DNA of 7,302 nucleotides from Patescibacteria group bacterium (GCA_003545435.1 DPYI01000018.1:1234-8535), one strand, 5' to 3'. Positions 1-4,869 are shown, counted from the stretch's first letter. Numbers and translations are program-made. The notes: a model not told the origin generated them from the letters alone.

Positions 1-444
1 AAAAAAGCATTTGATTCTGTTGATGCCGTCATCATTTCCGTTCATTCAAGCTTTTCCATGAGTAAGGATGATATGACCCGACGTATTAAATCAGCATTAC
101 TTGCCCACTCAAAAGTAAAAATACTAGGCCATCCGACAGGAAGATTGCTGGGTGAACGGGAAGGCTATGAGGCAGATTGGAAAGAAATTTTCCGGATATG
201 CAAGGAGCGTAGTATTGCTTTGGAAATTAATGCATCTCCTTATAGACTCGATCTGACAGATGCACTGGTCTATGACGCTGTCAAACTCGGATGCGTGTGT
301 TCCATAAATACTGATTCCCATCATGTATTGGAAATGGGACAGATGAAATACGGCGTTTCAACTGCTCGAAGAGGTTGGGCCCAAAAACGTGACATTATAA
401 ATTCTTTTGGGTATAATGAAATGAAGAAATGGTTGATGCCATAA
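1..444 (+). CDS. polX: PHP-domain phosphoesterase, C-terminal part, probably of DNA polymerase/3'-5' exonuclease PolX (5'-truncated)
   Basis: The reading frame is open from the first base, so this is the last 147 codons of a longer gene cut by the window edge; the ATG at 58 is internal. The fragment matches the C-terminal half of a PHP (polymerase and histidinol phosphatase) domain. Metal-ligand motifs appear in the usual order: VHSSF (H15 of the fragment), GHPTGR (H44), ALEINASPYRLDL (E75) and NTDSHH (D105, H107). The pattern GHPTGRLLGEREGYEADW followed by GVSTARRGWAQK is typical of bacterial family-X polymerases, whose PHP domain carries a metal-dependent 3'-5' exonuclease used in DNA repair. 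The polymerase half is out of view, so a stand-alone PHP hydrolase cannot be excluded. The stop TAA (442-444) touches the first unit of the intergenic repeat array. Confidence 0.85.
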   Translation, partial: KKAFDSVDAVIISVHSSFSMSKDDMTRRIKSALLAHSKVKILGHPTGRLLGEREGYEADWKEIFRICKERSIALEINASPYRLDLTDALVYDAVKLGCVCSINTDSHHVLEMGQMKYGVSTARRGWAQKRDIINSFGYNEMKKWLMP

Positions 445-507
445 TTGCTTTATTGATGCATTGCTCTATTGTTATCAATATAACAATTAAACAATGAAAC
501 AATGAGG
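444..507. repeat. Inverted array of 8-bp units between polX and lemA
   Basis: ATTG recurs at 444, 452, 460 and 468, and CAAT recurs at 476, 484, 492 and 500, all exactly 8 bp apart. The gap is therefore four ATTGNNNN units followed by four CAATNNNN units. Their inverse orientation allows a hairpin with an 8-bp inner stem (ATTGTTAT 468-475 with ATAACAAT 480-487, loop CAAT) and a second 5-bp stem (459-463 with 492-496). No T-tract follows, so it is not a typical intrinsic terminator. The function is unknown; it belongs with the other short-unit arrays in this window. Confidence 0.75.
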
Positions 508-515
508 TAGAGAGG
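504..515 (+). promoter_or_regulatory. Ribosome binding site region of lemA
   Basis: Purine-rich GAGG (504-507) and AGAGAGG (509-515) precede the lemA ATG at 526. The second motif leaves a 10-nt spacer, a little long but usable. It is one of the clearer Shine-Dalgarno-like sequences in the window and supports the lemA start. The GAGG closes the last unit of the 8-bp repeat array. Confidence 0.5.
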
Positions 516-525
516 ATTTAAATAT

Positions 526-1074
526 ATGCCACTATTAATTATAGGCGGAGTAATAGCAGTAATTTTGGTATATGTATGGAGCTTGTATAACGGGTTTGTG
601 ACCTTAAAAGCACAGATTGAGGAAGCGTGGAGCCAGATTGATGTACAGCTGAAACGAAGACTGGATTTGATTCCGAATCTTGTTTCGTCGGTCAAAGGGT
701 ATGCCAAGCACGAAAAAAGCGTGTTTGAAAATGTGACAAAGGCGCGTTCCAGCCTTATGAAGGCTGAAACACCCGAGACGATGGCAAAAGCCAATGACGC
801 ACTAACAGGCGCTTTGAAATCTCTGTTTGCTGTAGCGGAAGCCTATCCTCAGCTTAGGGCAAACGAGAATTTCCTTCAATTGCAGAAGGAATTATCAGAT
901 ACGGAAGATAAGGTAGCGTATGCACGGCAATTTTATAATTCAACGGTCATGGACTACAACGTAAAGGTACGGGTATTCCCAAATTCGATTATTGCCAATG
1001 CATTCGCTTTTAAGGAGCAGCCGTTCTTCAAAGCAACGGAAGAAGAGAGAAAAGGGGTAAAGGTCGAATTCTAA
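526..1074 (+). CDS. lemA: LemA family membrane protein
   Basis: This 182-residue protein has the usual LemA length and layout. An N-terminal hydrophobic segment (about residues 2-20, starting MPLLIIGGVIAVILVY) anchors it in the membrane. It is followed by a long helical domain that in solved family members forms an antiparallel helical bundle. Family signatures are visible: RRLDLIPNLV near residues 44-53, VAEAYPQLRANENF in the middle, ARQFYNSTVMDYN, and FPNSIIANAFAF near the C-terminus. The molecular role of LemA is not settled. It is often encoded directly upstream of htpX, as here, which suggests a shared role in envelope maintenance. The start is supported by upstream GAGG motifs and by the anchor beginning right after the Met. 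No repeat insertion was seen in this gene. Confidence 0.95.
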   Translation: MPLLIIGGVIAVILVYVWSLYNGFVTLKAQIEEAWSQIDVQLKRRLDLIPNLVSSVKGYAKHEKSVFENVTKARSSLMKAETPETMAKANDALTGALKSLFAVAEAYPQLRANENFLQLQKELSDTEDKVAYARQFYNSTVMDYNVKVRVFPNSIIANAFAFKEQPFFKATEEERKGVKVEF

Positions 1075-1078
1075 GCCC

Positions 1079-1103
1079 GCCTTGATTCGCGTCAACGCGA
1101 GGC
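1079..1103 (+). repeat. Imperfect hairpin just downstream of lemA
   Basis: Just after the lemA stop, TCGCG (1087-1091) can pair with CGCGA (1096-1100) around a TCAA loop. GCC (1079-1081) can pair with GGC (1101-1103) across a five-base bulge. The surrounding GCCCGCCTTG and GAGGCAGG look like a worn GC-rich palindromic repeat. No T-tract follows. Whether it acts on transcript ends or is only a repeat remnant cannot be told. Confidence 0.4.
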
Positions 1104-1124
1104 AGGTTCATAAGGAAGTTAAAC

Positions 1125-1160
1125 AAGGCCTCCCCTTGCAGTACAACAAGGGGAGGCCTT
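1125..1160 (+). promoter_or_regulatory. Strong 14-bp hairpin in the lemA-htpX gap, enclosing the likely htpX Shine-Dalgarno
   Basis: AAGGCCTCCCCTTG (1125-1138) is perfectly complementary to CAAGGGGAGGCCTT (1147-1160), with an 8-nt loop. It ends 10 bases before the htpX ATG at 1171. The 3' arm contains GGGGAGG (1150-1156), the only Shine-Dalgarno-like sequence before htpX, so the folded RNA would hide it. The stem resembles an intrinsic terminator, but AAAGATATAT follows rather than a run of T. It could attenuate or terminate lemA transcription, restrict htpX translation, or both; this is inference. Confidence 0.6.
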
Positions 1161-1170
1161 AAAGATATAT

Positions 1171-2079
1171 ATGTCAATCCGTTCTCAGATTACATCAAAC
1201 ATCTTCCGTTCCTACATATTTATGGTCATATTTACGGTATTAGTTATCGGACTTGCGTATGTTTTCGGCCAGGCGCTTGGATACGGAAATTCGTTCATAG
1301 GAATAGCAGTTCTTTTATCCGTCGGATCAAGCTTCATAAGTTATTTTTTTGGCGATCAGATTGTTCTTGCCATGTCAGGAGCGCGTCACGCTACACGGAA
1401 AAAAGATTTTAATTTTTTTACGGTAACAGAAAATTTGAGTCTTGCCTCCGGTCTTCCCATGCCAAAACTATATGTGATTGAAGATACGGCTATTAATGCA
1501 TTTGCTACAGGGAGAGATCCAAAACACGCGGTTCTTTGCCTAACCAGTGGTCTACTGATGCGTCTTGAAAGACGGGAAATCGAAGGAGTTGTAGCGCATG
1601 AATTGTCCCACGTAGAAAATTACGATATCCGCATGATGGCAATTGTGGCGGTTCTTGTGGGGACAGTTGCCTACGCATCTGATTTTTTCATGCGCAGCCT
1701 CTGGTGGGGAGGGTCCGCCGGCGGGCGGAGTGACAGGGATTCTGATAGGGATAATAATGGAATATTTCTCGTTATCGGCATCGTACTTGCCATAGTTTCA
1801 CCTTTAATTGCCATGCTTATCCAAATGGCAATTTCAAGAAAGCGTGAATATTTAGCTGATGCTTCCGGAGTATTGTTAACCCGGTATCCTGAAGGACTAG
1901 CCAGAGCCTTGGAAAAAATAAGCAAAGATAAAGAAGTGCTTGAGGCTGCCACAAACGCTACTGCGCATCTTTTTATCGCAAATCCGTTTAAAGGTAAACA
2001 ATTCGGTGCCTGGTTTGCAGGATTATTTGACACCCACCCGCCGATAGAAGAGAGAATCAAAATATTGAGAGCAATGTGA
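1171..2079 (+). CDS. htpX: Protease HtpX (M48 family zinc metalloprotease)
   Basis: This 302-residue membrane protease fits the HtpX family in length and order. Hydrophobic segments lie near residues 13-34 and 41-62. The zinc motif HELSH is at residues 143-147, within VVAHELSHVENYDIRM, and the third ligand is E226 in SRKREYLADASG. Two further hydrophobic stretches (about 155-173 and 197-221) flank a Gly/Asp/Arg-rich loop at 180-196. The family degrades misfolded membrane proteins with the active site facing the cytoplasm. The C-terminal FDTHPPIEERIKIL is a hallmark of HtpX. The gene follows lemA at 96 bp and likely shares its transcript, with a hairpin between them. The stop is TGA (2077-2079). 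The loop DNA around 1714-1734 resembles a worn palindromic repeat. Confidence 0.96.
   Translation: MSIRSQITSNIFRSYIFMVIFTVLVIGLAYVFGQALGYGNSFIGIAVLLSVGSSFISYFFGDQIVLAMSGARHATRKKDFNFFTVTENLSLASGLPMPKLYVIEDTAINAFATGRDPKHAVLCLTSGLLMRLERREIEGVVAHELSHVENYDIRMMAIVAVLVGTVAYASDFFMRSLWWGGSAGGRSDRDSDRDNNGIFLVIGIVLAIVSPLIAMLIQMAISRKREYLADASGVLLTRYPEGLARALEKISKDKEVLEAATNATAHLFIANPFKGKQFGAWFAGLFDTHPPIEERIKILRAM
1714..1734 (+). repeat. Possible decayed palindromic repeat inside htpX
   Basis: TCCGCC (1714-1719) pairs with GGCGGA (1724-1729) around a 4-base loop, followed by GTGACA. GGAGTGACA differs by one base from GGAATGACA, which ends the palindromic elements in murT and gatB. It is read in the same frame (R-S-D here, R-N-D there). 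It falls in the hydrophilic loop of HtpX, where length is normally variable. The match is short, so chance or ordinary Gly/Arg coding remains possible. Confidence 0.3.
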
Positions 2080-2091
2080 TGGGAGCATCAA

Positions 2092-2160
2092 CGAATTACG
2101 AATAAAACCTACGAATATACAAATAATCAATGCATTCATTCGTTTATTCGTATAAATTCG
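2092..2160. repeat. Imperfect inverted repeat built on ACGAAT units between htpX and murT
   Basis: CGAATT (2092-2097) plus ACGAATAAA (2098-2106) face TTTATTCGT (2143-2151) plus AATTCG (2155-2160), giving 9-bp and 6-bp stems separated by a 3-nt bulge. An inner pair is CGAAT (2112-2116) with ATTCG (2138-2142). The region is AT-rich and made of reiterated ACGAAT and ATTCGT words with irregular spacing. It fills most of the 105-bp gap. No clear promoter or T-tract terminator was seen in it. Confidence 0.65.
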
Positions 2161-2184
2161 CTATTGGCTGATGAGAACTGAAAA

Positions 2185-3696
2185 ATGTATTTGATCGCAA
2201 TGTTATTAGGTAAAAGCATTTCATTTATTAGTAGATTGTTTAATCTCGGTGCCGGTGCGACGTGGCCGGGAGAAATCGCATTGTGGTTTGATCCCCGCAT
2301 CCTGCCAAAACTGCTGCCCCGCATAAAAAAAGGGGTTATTATTGTTGCCGGAACCAACGGCAAAACCACGACGACATTGATGGTCAAAAAAATACTTGAG
2401 GATCAGGAATATGGCATTCTTCACAACGAAAGCGGAGCCAACCTCCTCAACGGTATTGTTTCGGCATTTCTTGCAGATGGAAGAAAAACGTATGATTATG
2501 CCGTGTTTGAAGTAGATGAGAACACATTACCAGCAATAATTTTCAATTTTCAATTTTCAATTTTCAATAAAAATCTAAAAAAGAATAAAACCAAATATAG
2601 TATTGTATTACTCAATCTTTTTCGGGATCAGCTGGACAGATATGGCGAGGTGGATACGATTGCTAATAATTGGCTTAATGCATTAGAAACAATTGATAAT
2701 AATACAACCGTTCTTATCAATGCGGATGACCCGCATTTAGCGTTTATAGGAAGAGAAATTTCATTACATATGTCATCTCTGCCCCGCAACAAAATGCGGG
2801 GTAGACTCCAGCAGGGATCTAAGATTCCGGCTTCCGCCTTCGCTGAAGCTTCGGTGGACAGGCAGGGCCGGAATGACAATAAAAATCAAAATATTCAATA
2901 TTTTGGCATTGATGATAAAAAGTATTATTTACCGAAGATGCAGCATGCGACGGATACAATCTTTTGTCCGTCCTGCGGGAACAGGTTAACATTTGAGGGG
3001 GTGTATTTTTCCCATCTCGGAGATTGGATGTGTACCAAATGCGGATTTACGCACCCAGCATCTACCATTACATCTTCTCAGGTTACTTCTCCGCTTGAAG
3101 GCGTATACAATATGTATAATACGCTTGCCGCAACATTAGTACTGAAAACTACTGGAATTGATAAAAAGCAAATTCAAAAAGGTTTACAGAACTTTACGCC
3201 AGCATTCGGACGGATGGAAGACATATCGTATAAAGGAAAAGATGTCAGAATTCTTCTTTCCAAAAATCCGACGGGATTTAATGAATCTCTCCGGACCGTT
3301 CTTTCCTCTAAACATAAAGGGCCGATGATGCTGCTTCTCAATGACAGAATTCCTGACGGAACGGATGTTTCATGGATTTGGGATGTGGATTTTGAGGTGC
3401 TGGCGCACGATGAGCACAAGATTAAAGAACAAGATGAGCGCAAGATTATTGTGTCCGGAGACCGAGTGTTGGACATGGGGTTGCGGTTAAAATATTCAAT
3501 CGATATATCAAAGATCAAAGATCAAAGATCAAAAATACAAATAAAAAATCAAAAATATAGAATAATTGAAAATTTGAGAAAAGCAGTCGATGAATTCGTT
3601 GCACAGATAAAAGAAGGAGAAACGGGGTGGATATTGGCGACCTATTCGGCAATGCTGGATGTGAGGAAAATTCTTACAGGAAAGAAGATACTTTAA
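2185..3696 (+). CDS. murT: Lipid II isoglutaminyl synthase, Mur-ligase-like subunit MurT
   Basis: MurT works with GatD at the cytoplasmic membrane to convert the D-glutamate of the lipid II stem peptide to D-isoglutamine, using ATP and glutamine. The N-terminus (LGAGATWPGEIAL) is typical. The ATP-binding loop GTNGKTT is at residues 56-62. NLFRDQLDRYGE (144-155) and NADDP (179-183) mark the central Mur-ligase domain. A four-cysteine zinc ribbon follows (C261, C264, C283, C286), then the C-terminal DUF1727 domain with KNPTGFNES and DGTDVSWIWD (391-400). That last motif matches the region contributing the catalytic aspartate that pairs with GatD. At 503 residues it is longer than known MurT proteins of about 440. 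Three repeat-encoded stretches account for much of this: about residues 119-128, 196-231 and 441-455. The start lacks a clear Shine-Dalgarno. Confidence 0.93.
   Translation: MYLIAMLLGKSISFISRLFNLGAGATWPGEIALWFDPRILPKLLPRIKKGVIIVAGTNGKTTTTLMVKKILEDQEYGILHNESGANLLNGIVSAFLADGRKTYDYAVFEVDENTLPAIIFNFQFSIFNKNLKKNKTKYSIVLLNLFRDQLDRYGEVDTIANNWLNALETIDNNTTVLINADDPHLAFIGREISLHMSSLPRNKMRGRLQQGSKIPASAFAEASVDRQGRNDNKNQNIQYFGIDDKKYYLPKMQHATDTIFCPSCGNRLTFEGVYFSHLGDWMCTKCGFTHPASTITSSQVTSPLEGVYNMYNTLAATLVLKTTGIDKKQIQKGLQNFTPAFGRMEDISYKGKDVRILLSKNPTGFNESLRTVLSSKHKGPMMLLLNDRIPDGTDVSWIWDVDFEVLAHDEHKIKEQDERKIIVSGDRVLDMGLRLKYSIDISKIKDQRSKIQIKNQKYRIIENLRKAVDEFVAQIKEGETGWILATYSAMLDVRKILTGKKIL
2538..2568 (+). repeat. 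TTTTCAA heptamer array inside murT
   Basis: Four perfect TTTTCAA copies run from 2540 to 2567, with matching bases on each side, giving about 31 bp of period 7. The same heptamer array occurs in gatD at 4178-4207. Because 7 is not a multiple of 3, every frame on this strand reads the same seven-codon cycle (F-S-I-F-N-F-Q), which has no stop. The opposite strand contains TGA. The encoded FNFQFSIFN sits between the first Mur-ligase strands and NLFRDQLDRYGE, probably as a loop. Confidence 0.9.
2772..2877 (+). repeat. Composite palindromic element inside murT (copy 1)
   Basis: The element is 106 bp long, begins GTCAT and ends GGAATGAC. Hairpin 1 combines ATCTCTGC (2775-2782, paired with GCAGGGAT 2811-2818) and CCCCGCA (2782-2788, paired with TGCGGGG 2795-2801, six-base loop). 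Hairpin 2 pairs ATTCCGGC (2824-2831) with GCCGGAAT (2867-2874). Its 35-nt loop holds a second palindrome: TCCGCC 2833-2838 with GGTGGA 2853-2858, around GAAGCTTC. A related 91-bp copy lies in gatB at 6955-7045. The insert is translated as SSLPRNKMRGRLQQ and onward to GRND, with no stop. Confidence 0.85.
3507..3533 (+). repeat. ATCAAAG heptamer array inside murT
   Basis: Three perfect ATCAAAG units (3507-3527) are followed by ATCAAA and then a looser A-rich stretch with further ATCAAAAA words to about 3557. The reading frame encodes a basic low-complexity stretch (SKIKDQRSKIQIKNQK) in the C-terminal domain. The unit has no stop in any frame on this strand, while its complement contains TGA. 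Confidence 0.85.
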
Positions 3697-3762
3697 GTTC
3701 ATGGTTGATGGTTCATGGTTCATAGCAGAAATTACTATGAACTGCGAACTATGAACTATACA
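3697..3762. repeat. Head-to-head heptamer array (GTTCATG / CTATGAA) at the murT-gatD junction
   Basis: Right after the murT stop, GTTNATR units begin at 3697, 3704, 3711 and 3718. In the opposite orientation GAAC recurs at 3739, 3746 and 3753, also 7 bp apart. The arms can pair: GTTCATAG (3718-3725) with CTATGAAC (3735-3742) over a 9-nt loop, and GTTCATGGTT (3697-3706) with AACTATGAAC (3747-3756) with one G-U pair. Both possible gatD starts (3715, 3751) lie within this hairpin. Confidence 0.85.
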
Positions 3763-4521
3763 CTAAAAATCGGATGGCTGTACCCTGAGCTGATGTCCAC
3801 ATATGGAGATCGCGGAAATATCATAGTTCTCCAAAAACGTTGTGAGTGGCGTGGCATTGACGTAACCATTGCTCCAATTGATTTTTCCACTTCGAACAAT
3901 GAACTACGAACTATAAATTTCATTTTTGGCGGGGGCGCGCAGGACAGGCAGCAGGGAATTCTTATTGATGATCTCCAGAAAAATAAAGGACCGGTTATGA
4001 AAGAAATGATAGACAATGGTACTCCCGGGCTTTTTGTTTGCGGAAGTCCGCAGCTTTTGGGACACTATTTTATCAACGGAGCCGGAGAGAAACTTGAAGG
4101 ATTGGGGATATTTGACATGGTGAGTAAATATCCCGGGAAAGACGAACCAAGGTGTATTGGAAATTTAGTTGCCTCGCTCAATTTTCAATTTTCAATTTTC
4201 AATTTTCGAAAAAATACCGTGGTCGGGTTTGAGAATCATGGAGGCAGGACATATTTAGGAAAAGGAGTGAAACCTTTTGCCAGAGTCATTGCCGGAAACG
4301 GAAATAACGGAGAGGATCAAACAGAGGGAGCTGTATATAAAAATTGCATCGCAACCTATTCCCACGGTCCGTTTCTTCCCAAGAATCCTCATGTTGCCGA
4401 TTGGCTTATCAGAAAAGCATTAGAAGTGAAATACAAAAAAGCAATTCCATTAGAACCGTTAGACGACACACTCGAATGGCAGGCGCATGAATCCATATTG
4501 AAGCGTTTCAAAATATATTAA
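3751..4521 (+). CDS. gatD: Lipid II isoglutaminyl synthase, glutamine amidotransferase subunit GatD
   Basis: GatD is a class I (CobB/CobQ-like) glutaminase that releases ammonia for MurT. With the start at 3751 it has 256 residues and begins MNYTLKIGWLYPELMSTYGDRGN, the usual N-terminal pattern. IFGGGAQDRQQ follows, then the nucleophile C97 in GLFVCGSPQLLG, GFENHGGRTYLG, and the catalytic H205 in TYSHGPFLPKNP. Staphylococcus aureus GatD uses C94 and H189, so there is extra length between them here. The TTTTCAA array at residues 143-153 accounts for part of it. A second repeat stretch (about 48-55) precedes IFGGGAQDRQQ. An upstream in-frame ATG at 3715 would add 12 repeat-encoded residues. I prefer 3751 on protein alignment, but neither start has a Shine-Dalgarno. 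It follows murT by 54 bp and should be co-transcribed. Confidence 0.92.
   Translation: MNYTLKIGWLYPELMSTYGDRGNIIVLQKRCEWRGIDVTIAPIDFSTSNNELRTINFIFGGGAQDRQQGILIDDLQKNKGPVMKEMIDNGTPGLFVCGSPQLLGHYFINGAGEKLEGLGIFDMVSKYPGKDEPRCIGNLVASLNFQFSIFNFRKNTVVGFENHGGRTYLGKGVKPFARVIAGNGNNGEDQTEGAVYKNCIATYSHGPFLPKNPHVADWLIRKALEVKYKKAIPLEPLDDTLEWQAHESILKRFKIY
3894..3914 (+). repeat. GAACTAT-family heptamer array inside gatD
   Basis: GAACAAT, GAACTAC and GAACTAT follow one another with GAAC at 3894, 3901 and 3908. This is the same unit as at the murT-gatD junction. Exactly three units (21 bp) preserve the frame. The consensus unit would create TGA (CTA TGA), but here the codon is CGA because unit 2 ends in C. 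The peptide (SNNELRTI) lies just before the conserved GGGAQD motif. Confidence 0.8.
4178..4207 (+). repeat. TTTTCAA heptamer array inside gatD
   Basis: Four perfect copies (phase TCAATTT, 4178-4205) plus two bases form a 30-bp array of the same heptamer as in murT at 2538-2568, in the same orientation relative to coding. It encodes LNFQFSIFNF immediately before the conserved VGFENHGGRTYLG segment, probably as a surface loop. Confidence 0.9.
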
Positions 4522-4544
4522 CGTGTTAACACGTTAATATATTT
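4511..4544. terminator. 34-bp perfect palindrome between convergent genes, possible bidirectional terminator
   Basis: Bases 4511-4527 are the exact reverse complement of 4528-4544. The core is TTAACGTGTTAACACGTTAA (4518-4537) with AATAT-type flanks. The palindrome contains the gatD stop codon (4519-4521) and overlaps the stop codon of the minus-strand gene (4543-4545). Its position between two facing genes suits a two-way terminator, but the flanks have only short T or A runs. It can also be read as an inverted array of 8-bp TTAACGTG/TTAACACG units, like the other gaps here. Confidence 0.55.
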
Positions 4545-4830
4545 AGAGGATACCGATGCAGTCAATTTTGGGAAAATCTTTGCGTATTAGTCCCCGGAAT
4601 TTTTCCGAAAGGCCTGCAGAATATTTGCTGTACATACCGTTTTCCGTTTTTCCGCATAATCTGCGCTCGTAGGTATGGATTACTTCCTGAACTTCTTTTC
4701 CTATGTCATTAAATGCCTGTTGATTAGTTTTCGGATCAAGCGTATACAAATCATGGATTCGGAAGAATGTGTCGAATAAATCCTTGTTTTCATCTATCAT
4801 CTGTTGATATACGTTCTGGTATTGGCGCAT
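4543..4830 (-). CDS. Small conserved-looking protein of unknown function
   Basis: This 95-residue protein is encoded opposite to all its neighbours. I do not assign a function. It looks soluble and largely helical: MRQYQNVYQQMIDENKDLFDTFFRIHD is strongly amphipathic, there is no signal peptide or membrane segment, and the C-terminus is RKDFPKIDCIGIL. Single cysteines occur in RRLCGKTENG and KIDCIG, with no metal-binding pairing. The layout (helical start, conserved-looking RLCGK and FPKID) recalls short hypothetical proteins seen in candidate-phylum genomes, but that is memory rather than a search. It is probably real: no plus-strand gene covers the stretch, its ends fit tightly between gatD and gatC, and the ATG at 4830 starts right beside the divergent promoter region. 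No Shine-Dalgarno was seen. Confidence 0.72.
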   Translation of the reverse strand: MRQYQNVYQQMIDENKDLFDTFFRIHDLYTLDPKTNQQAFNDIGKEVQEVIHTYERRLCGKTENGMYSKYSAGLSEKFRGLIRKDFPKIDCIGIL

Positions 4831-4869
4831 ATATTACGTTTTGTTATTTTCGTGAACGGTACTATACAG

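Noticed and set aside
58..444. A complete 128-residue protein starting at the ATG at 58
   Set aside because: The frame is open upstream to base 1, and the upstream residues (VIISVHSSFSM) contain a conserved PHP metal-ligand motif, so the gene is truncated by the window edge.
450..794. A 114-codon open frame on the minus strand over lemA
   Set aside because: It is a shadow of the conserved LemA coding sequence and the intergenic repeat, with no initiation signal.
2077..2079. A reassigned UGA codon, as in some candidate-phylum lineages
   Set aside because: TGA ends htpX right after its normal C-terminus and ends gatA in the gatB overlap, and no in-frame TGA was seen in any gene.
2538..2568. 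A CRISPR array
   Set aside because: The repeats are 7-bp direct tandem units without spacers, and there are no cas genes.
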